A stretch of DNA of 64,000 nt, taken from the NCBI GenBank assembly GCA_033725935.1, contig MU867060.1, positions 558,001 to 622,000 on the forward strand, written 5' to 3'. The notes under the pieces were generated by a model. It searched no databases and was not told the DNA's origin. It was given only the letters and a program-made list of their open reading frames with translations. This DNA is from Cladorrhinum sp. PSN259. Its lineage: Eukaryota; Ascomycota; Sordariomycetes; Sordariales; Podosporaceae. Below are positions 1 through 10,826 of this stretch, piece after piece (the stretch's first letter is position 1; each line of letters begins with the position of its first letter). A program made the translations under genes and the position numbers.

Positions 1-1512
1 GAGCTGAGAAGCAATCTCAATCTCGGCCGCACCACCACCGGCAATCAGGGCCTTCTTCTTGACAAGGCAGCGGACGACGCAGAGGGCGTCGTGCAGGGAG
101 CGCTCGGCCTCGTCGAGGATGAGCTGGTTGGCGCCGCGAACGACGATGGAAACAGTCTTGCCGGTGGACTTGGTTCCGGTCACCTTGACCATGCGGCTGC
201 CAGAGGAGTGCACCTCCTCGACGAGGTCAGCCGAGCCGAGCTTGTCCTCGGTGAAGCTGTCAATGTCGGCAACGGGTTTGCAGCCGGTAGACTTGCAGAT
301 GAACTCGACTTCGTCACGCTCGATATCCTTGACCACGAGAATTCCGAGGCGGTGAAGGAAGTGGAGCGATAGGTCGTTCACGGCATCGCGGAGGATAGAC
401 TTCTGGATAAGGAGGACGTTGCACTTTGCCTTCTTAATCTTCTTGACCAGGTTGAGGAGGTACATGCGCTCCTCCTTGACGATCTTGTCCATCTGTCTGT
501 AGTCGTTTACTGAAATGCTGTTCTCCATCTGTGTAGGAAAGGTGAGGTTAGCATCTTGATTTGAGCGAGCTTGTAGCGGTTATGAGGAGAAGTGGAACGT
601 ACATCGGGCTTGGGAGGGGAGAGCTGGAACTGAATGAGACCGATCTTGGCCTTCTCCATCCTTGCGGGGCCGCCGCCGCTCTTGACCACAGGCTGCGTCA
701 AGACGAGGCCATCCACCAACTCGCTGTCTTCTATGGTACCGCCAACCTTCTTGATTATACGAATATTCTTCAGGTCGACGTTATCTGCCGTCTTAAGGTC
801 GATGGTCTTGACAACTGAATTCACGGCCATGGGGCCAAGCAGGTTCGAGTATTGGGAAACGATCTTGGAGGAAAGGGAGGTGTTGGCAGCCTGGAGGAGG
901 GCGGAGGTATCGGTGAGGGCGATGGGTTGTGACATGTCGTGGAGGATCTTAACAGCGGCGGCGGCGGCTCTCTGGAAGGACTCGGAAATGACTGAGGGAT
1001 GAATGCCCTTGCCGAGCAATCTGTCGGCAGCGCCCAGCAAGCTACCGCAGATAACGACGACGGAGGTTGTACCATCACCGGCTTCGACATCCTGGGCGTT
1101 GGACAGCTGGACAAGCATCTTGGCTGTTGGGTGCATGACAGACATGCTCTTCAACATGGTGCTGCCATCGTTGGTGATAATGGTCTCGCCCTTGCCACTC
1201 CGAATCATCTTGTCCATACCCCGCGGTCCCAACGACGTTCTGACGGCATCGGCGAGAGCTACATTAGGGCAAGAGGTCAATATGATATAGGAATCGCATA
1301 GTATATAATATGACACAACATACCTCGGGCAGCGACGATGTTGGCGGACCGGACCGCCAGCGGTTTCTCCTTGTCCTATAGGCGAGGGGTTCAGTCAGTG
1401 AGAGCTTCGGCGCGATAGGGGCGTGCACCCTTAGACGAGGGGTAGGGGTTGGGGCGATATGTACTCTGAAGGTTGCATTTTGATTTCCGGTTGGGGTTGC
1501 TACGGTCGCCAT
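1..1512 (-). CDS. CCT4: T-complex protein 1 subunit delta (CCT4), 3' end outside window
   Basis: This is a subunit of the cytosolic TRiC/CCT chaperonin, which folds actin, tubulin and WD-repeat proteins using ATP. Exons on the minus strand are 1512-1465, 1375-1324, 1258-603 and 528-1 (continuing off the left edge). All joins keep frame and give 428 residues of a protein that is normally about 530. The first exon starts MATVATPTGNQ. The sequence then shows ADAVRTSLGPRGMDKM (equatorial ATP site), the phosphate-binding GDGTTSVVV, the apical domain, and KAKIGLIQFQLSPPKPD, which is typical of the delta subunit. GGGAAEIE lies at the window edge. Intron 1264-ish ends and the other boundaries have GT/AG. 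The missing part is the C-terminal equatorial domain. It is divergent from RPT1, with 618 bp between the start codons. Confidence 0.95.
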
Positions 1513-2130
1513 GGTGTATGTTCTGTACGGCGATGATTATCTTGGAGATGGTTGGGTGCTGTGCTTGGAAATTTTGGCGGTGATGGCGGTGTTGCGACAG
1601 CTGTGGTTCCCCTCTGTTTGCTACAACCAGGCAGCTCCTTCTCCCAGGCGACGCTTCCCAACCAAAGGTGGGACTGGATTTTTTCTGTCGGGTGCTGGAG
1701 TTCTTCCCGCCGCCAGTCAAAGTGAGAGTGGGGAGCTGTTGTGGCCCGGGCGTTCGCTTTGCAGTGCAGCTGCCAGCAAGGTTATTAGTGGTTTCTAGCC
1801 TAATCCGGACTAGCGGTATATCAGCCTCGCGGAGCTCTGGGCCCAAGGCAGCATGGATTACGGCAACAGTTGCTGGCTGAAGGTCGATTGAGGTGCTGCT
1901 TCCTTTGCATTCGTCGATGAATCCCTCCCATCTATAGGTAACCAACTCCTACCATCAACTTAATCCACCAAGCTCTGCGATTTCGTTTCTTTCGTAGTTC
2001 GCAACGGAACAACACCAGCGATTTTTAAACGAAGCGCCACACTTTGCCCTTACTTCATTTCATCACCTCCTTCGCATTTAGGAAAGCATCATCCAAGTCG
2101 GGGCCATAGCATCCCCGTTTACTGCCCGCC
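1513..2130. promoter_or_regulatory. Shared 5' region between CCT4 and RPT1
   Basis: This 618-bp region separates two divergent proteostasis genes, so it must hold both promoters and both 5' leaders. It is pyrimidine-rich towards the RPT1 start. I looked for the yeast Rpn4/PACE core GGTGGCAAA and its complement and did not see it. That a regulator acts on both genes is inference from position only. Confidence 0.5.
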
Positions 2131-3664
2131 ATGGTACGCTCGCCGAACTCTGCCGAAACTGCATGCTATTTGCGCCTCACTCCAGATGCTAACATATTTT
2201 TTGCACTGTAGCCTTCTGCCACGGGACAAAACTGGGAGAAATACCAGAAGAAGTTCGGCGATGACGAAATAGAAGAGAAGAAGATCACGCCGCTCACAGA
2301 TGAGTTGGTGCCCTCCTCGATCCAGCCACCACTCCGACCAACAAACTGACCCCTTGAAGGGATATTCAGGTTCTTAAGACATATGGCGCCGCGCCATACG
2401 GCTCCGCCATCAAGAAGCTAGAGCAGCAAATAAAGGAGAAGCAACAGAGTGTAGATGACAAGATTGGCGTCAAGGTATGCAAGCTGTGGCAGAGATGCAG
2501 CCATGCGCAAGGCGGGGTGCCCCCAGTTGCTGACTCTGCAACCCACACCTACAGGAATCGGATACAGGCCTCGCACCACCTCACCTCTGGGATATTGCCG
2601 CCGATCGCCAACGAATGTCCGAGGAGCAGCCCCTTCAGGTAGCACGGTGCACCAAGATCATCCCCGACGAGAAGGACGAGTCGAGGAGCAAGTATGTCAT
2701 CAATGTCAAGCAGATCGCCAAGTTTGTCGTTCAGCTCGGCGACCGGGTCAGTCCGACTGATATCGAGGAGGGTATGCGTGTTGGTGTCGACCGCAACAAG
2801 TACCAAATCCTTTTGCCGCTCCCACCCAAAATCGATGCGAGTGTAACCATGATGACGGTGGAGGAGAAGCCCGATGTCACTTATGGCGACGTTGGCGGCT
2901 GCAAGGAGCAGGTCGAGAAGCTGCGCGAGGTCGTCGAGATGCCCCTTCTATCGCCCGAGCGATTTGGCAACCTTGGTATCGACCCTCCAAAGGGTGCCCT
3001 TCTTTATGGCCCTCCCGGTACCGGCAAGACCCTTTGCGCTCGTGCTGTTGCCAACAGAACGGATGCCACCTTCATCCGTGTCATTGGCAGCGAGCTTGTG
3101 CAGAAGTATGTTGGTGAGGGTGCCAGGATGGTCCGCGAGTTGTTCGAGATGGCCCGGACGAAGAAGGCGTGCATCATTTTCTTTGATGAAATCGATGCTA
3201 TTGGCGGCGCGCGTTTCGATGATGGTGCCGGAGGTGATAATGAGGTTCAAAGAACTATGTTGGAACTTATCACCCAGCTGGATGGTTTCGATGCCAGAGG
3301 TAATATCAAGGTCATGTTCGCCACCAACAGACCATCGACCTTAGATCCCGCCTTGATGAGACCTGGTCGTATCGATCGCAAGATCGAGTTCTCGCTCCCC
3401 GATCTTGAGGGCCGTGCCAACATTCTCAGAATTCACGCCAAGAGCATGTCAGTGGAGCGGGATATCCGGTGGGAGCTCATTTCCCGGTTGTGCCCCAATG
3501 CCACTGGTGCTGAGCTGCGCAGTGTTTGCACCGAGGCAGGCATGTTCGCCATTAGGGCAAGGAGAAAGGTGGCTACGGAGAAGGATTTTCTGAGTGCTGT
3601 CGACAAGGTCATCAAGGGCAATCACAAGTTCAACTCGACCGCCGCCTACGCACAGTACAACTAA
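2131..3664 (+). CDS. RPT1: 26S proteasome regulatory ATPase Rpt1
   Basis: One of six AAA ATPases in the base of the 19S particle, it unfolds substrates and feeds them into the 20S core. Exons are 2131-2133, 2212-2303, 2360-2474 and 2555-3664, giving 439 aa, the usual length. The first coding exon is only the ATG; the intron donor GTACGC follows immediately and a GCTAAC branch site lies at about 2188. Intron 2 ends in AAG rather than CAG, a choice forced by the conserved DEDIQVLKTYG. The sequence has an N-terminal coiled coil, an OB region (EQPLQVARCTKII), Walker A GPPGTGKT (about residue 222), pore loop KYVGEGAR, Walker B IIFFDEID (about 277) and RPGRIDRK arginine fingers (about 339). It ends AYAQYN. 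The match to PSMC2/Rpt1 is close throughout. Confidence 0.96.
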
Positions 3665-4507
3665 AGGAATATGGGGGGGGGGGGGGGTTATAGATGATGA
3701 GTTGATACTAGGTTTGGCGTTGGCTTGGTTGGGCTGTATGTGGCTGCCTGTATGAATAGAGGCTCCTCTTTTAGTTTGCAAATCTGCGAAATAGAACCAA
3801 AGCAAGGATTAAAAGAACCTCAAGATAACGACACAGCTACATAATTATTACTACTTAGGCATCGGTTGTGACCAAAAATTCGTGGTATTTATTACTTAAC
3901 AATACTGTCCAGCACCGGTTTCTAATTATTGGCGCCCTTGCTCTGTCAATTTATAATAATCATTTCCATGACCTTGAGGGATATCTAACTCCCAACCGCT
4001 GACTGTGCCTGATTCCTAAAACCTCCATCCCTTCTGCAACCGCTGCCTGACACATGTACAAGCTGTTCTGTTTTCCATTTGACCCATGTTGTCGCCCTTC
4101 TCCTCATATTTCCTCTCCGGACTCGTGATGGAGAGTATTTCCTCCCTATCTAGTTGATGATGAGCTGACGGTAATAGTGGTAAGGACTTCCATGATTCTG
4201 CTTACCAACGTCATCATGTGTTTGGCCGGTGTCTGTCGCTTCCAATTTTCGATCCAGAGAACATCACTCAGTTGATGGTGAGTTTCCTTTCCTGTTCAGG
4301 GACCTGGATTAGGCTACGCCGCCGTGTAAACAGTCTGCCGATGTGTTTCTCCTTCACTTCGATGAGCGAAGGCCTTTGCCCGAGGCTGGTGCTCCATCGT
4401 CCGGCCACGGTGATGCTGACATAGCATCACATGCAATAAACCCACATAAGCAATCTCTTTCCCATTCGATGTCTCCTTGATTCCTTTCCACCCTAAACCT
4501 TGCCCGT
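3665..4507. other. Convergent 3' region, RPT1 and the 4508-5401 gene
   Basis: No gene is supported here. The region carries the 3' UTRs of two convergent genes and a 15-nt G homopolymer at 3673-3687, just after the RPT1 stop. Short open frames on both strands look like chance. Confidence 0.5.
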
Positions 4508-5401
4508 TCAACCTTCCACGAATGGCAAACATCCCAGACAAACCACGTCCCCGTCTGCTCCTTTCTCTATGCAGCACCGACTGCAGACCATTTGCCTGTG
4601 ACCACCTCCTCTTGCCCAGCCAGCCGCCCCCCCTCCTTCTTTTCCTTCCCCGGAGGAAGAGTCTTGCCGCTTTCCAAACCCAAAGTCAACATCCTCGGCC
4701 ACTTGTTCTGCGTCGAGCATTGTGAATGACGAGTCGGTTTGCATGGACATGATCTGTGGTTGTTGCAAGCTCGTCGAACCCCACCCCAGGCACTCGCGCA
4801 TGCACACATAGCATGTACGTTGAGCGCACCCTTGGCAGTCAGCAAAGCTATCGAGATCGGATTTTTTGCTTGGCTTGCGGAAACATATATGGCAGCGGCT
4901 CATGAGCCTCGCTGTCGTTGGTGGTGCGCCAGTGCCAGTGCTTCGGCTGGGTAATTCTGGTCGGTGTTTCGTTGGTGGTTGATCTGCAAGTGACCTCGAC
5001 CTTTGCCGGGGAGATGTGGATGGTGACCTCTGCATTGCTTCTCCATCCATGCCTGGCTCCACGTCTCTCTCAACCGATGTTCGCTGCTTTTTGGAGAAGG
5101 GCAGGGGCATCAGTTTCCTCGCTGCCAGGGGCGAAGTATACTGATGATTGAACAAATTGGCATGGCCATGATTGCTGTCAAAAGCCCTGTCGTTGAAGAT
5201 ACTTCGAGGTGTTGTTGTTGTCGTGGTTGTTGTAGATGTTGTTGTGCTGTGGGAGCTGTAGATGCGATGATCACTGGGCGCAGAGGTGGGGTTCGCGAGA
5301 AGACCCGCGTACAATGTGATATGGGAGTTGTCGTTGTCGTCTCGTCTCCGTTTCTTGCACGATTGGGAGGGAGGTGTGGTTTCTTGGGCAATAGAAGGCA
5401 T
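4508..5401 (-). CDS. Conserved fungal Cys-rich zinc-finger-like protein, function unknown
   Basis: A single-exon gene of 297 aa from the chosen start (MPSIAQETTPPSQ). Two upstream in-frame ATGs at 5416 and 5479 could extend it. I chose 5401 because the sequence becomes protein-like there and runs into a basic KKRRRDD patch. The N-terminal two thirds are low complexity, Ser/Thr/Pro-rich with a Thr run. The C-terminal third carries paired cysteines: CHICFRKPSKKSD, then CQGCAQRTCYVCMREC, then VCSRCC and VCLGC. This looks like a RING/PHD-type metal-binding fold, but the spacing fits no standard class I can name. The basic patch suggests nuclear location. Function is not known from the sequence. 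Confidence 0.75.
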   Translation of the reverse strand: MPSIAQETTPPSQSCKKRRRDDNDNSHITLYAGLLANPTSAPSDHRIYSSHSTTTSTTTTTTTTPRSIFNDRAFDSNHGHANLFNHQYTSPLAARKLMPLPFSKKQRTSVERDVEPGMDGEAMQRSPSTSPRQRSRSLADQPPTKHRPELPSRSTGTGAPPTTARLMSRCHICFRKPSKKSDLDSFADCQGCAQRTCYVCMRECLGWGSTSLQQPQIMSMQTDSSFTMLDAEQVAEDVDFGFGKRQDSSSGEGKEGGGAAGWARGGGHRQMVCSRCCIEKGADGDVVCLGCLPFVEG

Positions 5402-6489
5402 GGTATCTCTTGCCATTAATACACGCTTGTGGGCGGAAAATGGTCGACAATGATGACAGTTGTTGGGGACAAGATGCAATAGTATTGCAGGTGATTCAAA
5501 AAGACTGAAGCACCAAGCATCGAAGGAAATGGAGAACGAACGAAATGCAGAGATTCAAGCAGCTCAATGAATGGGGGTTGGAAAGTGGAGGCGAGGTTTA
5601 ATCGAAGCGTCTCCTGGGGTCCGCCCTCGACCGTCGGGTGCTGAGTGCTGAACTCCGACTTTGGACTAACAGGAGCTGTTCACCCTTGGTGTGCCCGATT
5701 CAAAGTCGCGTAAAGTGCCAGGCACTGGGGAACGCTGAATTGATGGGATTTTTGGAGTCGCCTGCAGATGGCCCGGGCTTCTCGCTCCACTTGTCAATAA
5801 TAAATTCAGGCCCCAAGCCTTCCAATGAATGGCACTGGACCACGTAACAATGACGGACGAGAAACCCGTCCAAAGCATACAAGGGGCCATAGAATGTCAT
5901 GGTGAAAGCGAACCATTTTAGGGAAATGAAGGTGGATAGCTATATCCGTCTGACTTGTGATGACCTGGCAGGGCAACCAGCATCTGCAGAGAAGCAGGTT
6001 CCCAGGTTGGGATGACATGGGCCTGCTTACACACTTCAAAGATGCCAAGCACTTGTCTTGGAGAGTGTGCAGATGTTGTTACTCGAGTCGCAAATATCGT
6101 ATATCCGTAGAGTCTCGAGGTCGAAGAGGGCGCAAAGAAAAACCTGATCAATAAGCATGCCACGGGGATTCCACTTTCTTGCGTAGGTGGATGGTTTCCG
6201 GCTGATGGCTGTTTCCCTTTTTGTGATGGTTCTGATGCCACTGCCTAGATGGTGTTATCCGACAACGCAAACACGCCCATCATCCATCACGTGGGCTGCT
6301 AGGCTTAAAGCAGCCCGGCCCCACCCGGCTGCCCTTCCAACTTCGAACTTCTCTCCTCATCACTCCCGCGTCAACCCGTTCGCTTGAGCCTCAACGCCTC
6401 GACCACTTCACCGCGAAACCCCCGAGCAGTTGAACGAAATACCCATCCATAATACCCGTGTCGAGCACCCTATATATCGCCATCGAGAT
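5402..6489. other. Intergenic region between divergent genes
   Basis: About 1.1 kb between the start of the Cys-rich gene (minus) and the start of the p14 gene (plus). It should hold both promoters. I see no convincing coding frame or RNA gene. Confidence 0.4.
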
Positions 6490-7225
6490 ATGAGTCGCGC
6501 CAGCAAGCTGGGCCCGGAGGTTAATCGGTGAGTCAATGTCTTTTTCGTCGCTTCTGCTGCTGCCATTGAATGAACTGGAAACGGGTGCTGTGCCTTGTGC
6601 TCCACACCCAATCAATCAGCACCTGGTGGCCACTATAACCACCACTCCCATACCCATCGCCAGTATCATCACCACCCACGCGCCCATCCGATATAGTAGC
6701 GTTGGCTGACCGTGTCACTTGTCATGGACAGAGCTTTGTTCGTCAAGAATTTAAGGTGTGTAATTGCATCCAAACCACCTATTCATCCCCGTCGCATCAC
6801 CGACTAACTCCGGTTTCCAGCTACAACGTCACCCCAGAGGAGCTATTTGACCTCTTTGGCAAGTACGGCCCGATCCGGTATGTTTCCCTCCGTATCATTC
6901 CTCCCTCGAGTCACTCTCGTACTTACACCCAGTGCAGCCAGGTCCGCCAGGGCATTGCGAGCAACACCAAGGGCACAGCCTTCGTTGTCTATGAGGACGT
7001 AATGGATGCGAAGCAGGCGTGCGACAAGTTGAACGGCTATAACTTTCAGAACCGCTACCTTGTCGGTAAGTCTTCCCTCTCCTCCAACCACCCGCTGGGA
7101 GCTGTCTGACTCGAGTTATTGCAGTATTATATCATCAGCCTGACAAGATGATTCGAACGAAAGAAGACCTGGATGCTCGCAAGCAGACTCTAGAAAGCCT
7201 CAAGAGACAGCACGGTATCGATTGA
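6490..7225 (+). CDS. SF3B6: SF3b subunit p14 / SF3B6 (branch-site RRM protein)
   Basis: A small RRM protein of the U2 snRNP SF3b complex, which sits at the intron branch adenosine next to SF3B1. Exons are 6490-6527, 6732-6755, 6821-6877, 6938-7065 and 7125-7225; the joins are in frame and give 115 aa. The start MSRASKLGPEVNR matches the family N-terminus (PPEVNR in the human protein). RNP2 is LFVKNL and RNP1 is KGTAFVVY; LVVLYHQPDK follows as in the human protein. It stops at TGA after RQHGID, the usual C-terminus. Exon 2 is only 24 nt. The frame stays open for 79 codons past the TGA, and the stop context is unusual (see findings). Confidence 0.94.
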
Positions 7226-7465
7226 CAGTTAGACGGGCCTACGGACAGCTTTCAAGGTCGGACACGAACACGACCGTCTGGAGGCCCGTCTTCTTCTCCG
7301 ATGCAACAAACATCTCCAACCAAGACAAACGCGGCTCCGGCGCCAAAGACGCCAAAGACGCCCAAGTCGATCCTCAAGAAGGGCAAGCCGGAAATCACCA
7401 TCAGCGCGCGAAAGATGCCGCACTTCGTGCGCAAGCTGCTCCCCACAGTACCCGAGTGCGCCTAA
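7226..7465 (+). other. In-frame coding-like extension downstream of the p14 stop codon
   Basis: Directly after the p14 TGA the same frame continues for 79 codons to TAA at 7463-7465. The bases after the stop are CAG TTA, which fits the CAR-YYA context known to promote readthrough. In the last 45 codons 38 end in G or C, as expected for real coding sequence in this kind of genome. The encoded tail is Pro/Lys-rich (APKTPKTPKSILKKGKPE) and ends ARKMPHFVRKLLPTVPECA. The last coding exon has only one GT before the stop (CGGTATCG), and it offers no in-frame splice around the TGA. Alternatives are a non-coding 3' UTR, or a separate small ORF with an unseen start. Confidence 0.45.
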
Positions 7466-8810
7466 GCACGACACATTTTGTTATCTTTATATGTACGACC
7501 TGAATCAACAATGGCGTTCCAGGCGCAGAAAGCAAAACGGATTTAGCTCTGGCTGGGACCTGCCCTCTCTACTCAACAAGAAATCAGCAAGTTTGCACCA
7601 TTTATTTTAAGGAGGTCATTTTTTAGCGGCGACCTTTTCTCAACCAACAGGGGATGGATTCGCCGATTCGAGGTGTTTTGTTCTGTTTATTCTCACTTTA
7701 TTTGGGCGAGAGCATATTATTAGGGGGGCAAGATGTTTTGCCTCCATTACTATCTATCTTTGAGAGGAGTCCCGTTGATGGTTTCCCAAATTGGCACGGC
7801 GTGGATTGATCATGGGTACTCTTGACATGGCGGCAAAGCTACGAACAAATGCGATGATACTCTTTGCAGCAGTCTTTTATCAAGCTTATCATTTGTGTTG
7901 GACTTTGGTATGCATGTGTGCCTGAAATTGATATGCGATGGATGGGTCAATTGGTGATACGGCGCATTTCTCCCACTACCCTCCTAAACATTGATTTTTT
8001 TAGTTTCAATTTCGAGCCAAATTGTGCCCAATCAAACAATTATTGAATCTCTGATTCTTTGAACTCCACTGCGACATCGTCATAATAAGCAATGCACCCC
8101 AATGCGGTTCACGGTGGGTTCGACGTGGATGGCTTCCAGAAAAAGCCGGGCCGAAGTTGAGTTTTGCCGGCAGCCAGCAGCCATCCTCCGGCTATGCTCC
8201 ACACGCCTAGAAGATCTGGAACAGCCAAGCCCGCAGTGGAGCGTTAATTTTTTTGGCGGGGAACCTCTTTGCCTGGCAGTTCGCTGTCCTGCGTAGTGTA
8301 CAGGGGCGATAAGGGCCAACGGCGGGTGACCCAATCGAGATGTCTCAGAGGTGACCTCGTGCATCGCCTCGCTGGCGTTCCTGGTTACCTGTTTCCGTGC
8401 TGGAACCTTGGTACTGTGACTCTCCAACTCCAATCGTGACTCCGTGCTTTTCCAATTCTGTTCTTTTCTCCCTTCTTTTCTCTTTACACGGTTTTAGGTG
8501 GTTTGGTTTCTCGCCAACCACAATCCATTACATCACCACGTTGCTAACAGCAGCCACTTGGAAGCACAGCCGACATCTGCACCCCAGAAAAGTCGAGGCT
8601 TTCCGCATCAGCTTCCGTAAATAGTGTAAACTGGCTCGGAACCTTTCGAGCGAACCGAAACTAAGACATTCTAATCAGGGTTCGCCCATCTATCTGTTCT
8701 GCACCTCTTGATCGGAGAGAAGAGGGGCCATTCTCACTCAAGCGCCATTCAACCCCGCCAGGCAGCAACAACAACAACAACAACAACAACAACGACGTCG
8801 TCTCTTGTAA
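7466..8810. other. Intergenic and 5' leader region
   Basis: About 1.3 kb with no supported gene. It includes an uninterrupted run of CAA triplets at about 8769-8792 in the presumed leader of the downstream membrane-protein gene. A 117-aa minus-strand open frame near 8080-8433 has no recognisable features. Confidence 0.4.
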
Positions 8811-10192
8811 ATGTTGCCCCAGTCAAACGTCAACGTCAACCTCGAGCCCGGCGTCTTTGGCAACATAGCTCCAGATGTGCCAGTCCCCTCGGTCTCCACA
8901 TCGGTAGTTGCAGCGAGCCTACCGTCCCACCGTCCGCCGTTCGAAGAAGTTGTGGGCGTCGTCGATAACGACTTCCATCATCCGGGCACGGACTCGAACT
9001 CGGATCCTAACTCTGTTATTGTATCCATAACCATGACGCCATCACCAGCAACTGCGACGTCCATATCGACCCCAGCTTTGGCTGATAGCTCTCCGATGGA
9101 TGCTGCTGACAATTCGACCGAGTGCCGCCTGCTAGGCTCCTTTGCAATCTTGGTGCAGCTTGCGCTGGGTGGCCTCGCGTTGCTGTCGCTGGTCTACAAG
9201 CGCTGGCGGGAGAGGCCCCAACGACCTGTCAAGATCTGGTTCTTTGACGCGTCTAAACAGGTATTTGGGAGTGTGCTGGTGCATGGGGCGAACGTCTTCA
9301 TGTCTTTGTTGACGAGCGGGCGATTTAATATCACGACTATCAACCCTGCCTCAGCGGCTGCGGGTGGTGTGGTACGCAGAGCGGCTGAGATGCTGGTTGG
9401 GAGGAGCGAGCCATATGTTCCAAATCCGTGCTCATTTTATTTGCTGAATCTTGGTATAGATGTAAGGACCCTTCTCTCCTTGGTGCAACGGATGCACCTA
9501 TCCTGAGGAGTTTGGATAACTGACATGACTTATGTGTAACCCAACAGACCACGCTCGGCATTCCTGTCCTCATCGTGATCGTCCGGGTGACGACGGCGCT
9601 TGTGTCGTACACGCCTCTCGGGCAGCCTGCCGAGTCGATACAGAGTGGTAACTATGGACACCCACCCAATGCATGGTGGTGGTTCAAGCAGAGCATCATC
9701 TATTTCGTCGGCTTGATGGGCATGAAGATTTGCGTGCTAGTGCTGTTCATGACGCTCCCGTGGCTCCCGAAGATTGGCGACTGGGCTCTGGGCTGGACGG
9801 AGGGCAACGAGAAGCTTCAGATTGTCTTTGTCATGATGCTGTTCCCCCTAATCATGAACGGGTTGCAGTATTATATCATCGACTCGTATATCAAGAAGCA
9901 GATCGAATCCAGCAACGACGAAGACGAGCCGGCTGTCCAGACAACCGCATATAACGAGTTGTCAGGATCGGAAACAGAAAGTATTCTTGAAGATGGCGAT
10001 GACAGCGATGACGAGGCTACGCCGACCAAAACGAAACCGACAGGTGTGAGGAGAAAAACTAGTCTGGGAGACCTGGTGCGAGACGAATATGACCCAGACA
10101 CGGATGGTGATAGCCAGACCGTGATTGGTAGTAGCTCGAGTCATATATCGAGCAAGGGGGTTCTGCCAAAGGAACTATTGCCGAAGGAGTGA
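8811..10192 (+). CDS. STIMATE/TMEM110-family multi-pass membrane protein
   Basis: Exons are 8811-9461 and 9548-10192 (86-nt intron, GTAAGG...CCAACAG), giving 431 aa. After about 95 hydrophilic residues there are about five hydrophobic segments: near FAILVQLALGGLALLSLVY, the FGSVLVHGANVFMSLL region, TTLGIPVLIVIVRVTTALV, SIIYFVGLMGMKICVLVLF and QIVFVMMLFPLIMNGLQYY. The tail is acidic and Ser-rich. This matches the family called STIMATE in animals and vacuolar membrane protein in fungi (yeast YPL162C-like). Animal STIMATE is an ER protein linked to store-operated calcium entry; the fungal role is not established. The long N-terminal extension is poorly conserved in type, so a later start is possible. 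Confidence 0.85.
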
Positions 10193-10826
10193 TGAGAAAC
10201 GGGTTTCGGTGACAATGATTTCAGAAACGGCTTGAGGTTTATACGGGTTTGGTAAGGGTCAATACTGTCGCGTTTTTCTTGGATGTTTTTCTTTGGCTTA
10301 TTTATGTTGGTTGGAACCACTTCACTCTGATGGGACTTTGCATGAGGGCGCATAGGAACAAGAAACATGGCATTGACATCATCTCATTTTCTTCCAACTC
10401 CATGGTGATTGGAACAAGAGGGCTGGCTATCATTAGAAATACGTTTATGGTCTCTATCACTTATGGGTGTTTCAGGAGCTTGGGTTAACTTGGGATTTCA
10501 TAGCGATTCTTTTTGGAGTTCAATATAACGATTGCTTTGGTTGATAAATAACATGTCGCTTTTGGTTTCCGGCAAATCTCGGTGTTCTTCTATCAGCGGA
10601 AGGATTGGCATTACCTCGCCTTGGTGTGGTTCGAACAGGCACAAATTTTCCACCCCGCTAAGACTCCCTTTAGGTTTTTTTGTCTTTTGCTGTCATCTGA
10701 GCTCATATATTTGACAAGTTAACGACTTGATCAGATGCGCTTAGCTTCGAGATAAGTCGTAGACCACCTTTCGACCTTACTTACCTATTCAAGATTCTGT
10801 GGTGGCTATGGGCAACCCAACAAAGC
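10193..10826. other. Intergenic region before the NACHT relic
   Basis: AT-richer sequence of about 630 bp containing the 3' UTR of the STIMATE-type gene. I see no gene. The last 90 bp can be read as a weak upstream continuation of the relic that follows. Confidence 0.4.

Noticed and set aside
10605..10640. tRNA box-B-like sequence GGTTCGAACAGGC
   Set aside because: No box A at the right distance and no cloverleaf could be drawn on either strand.
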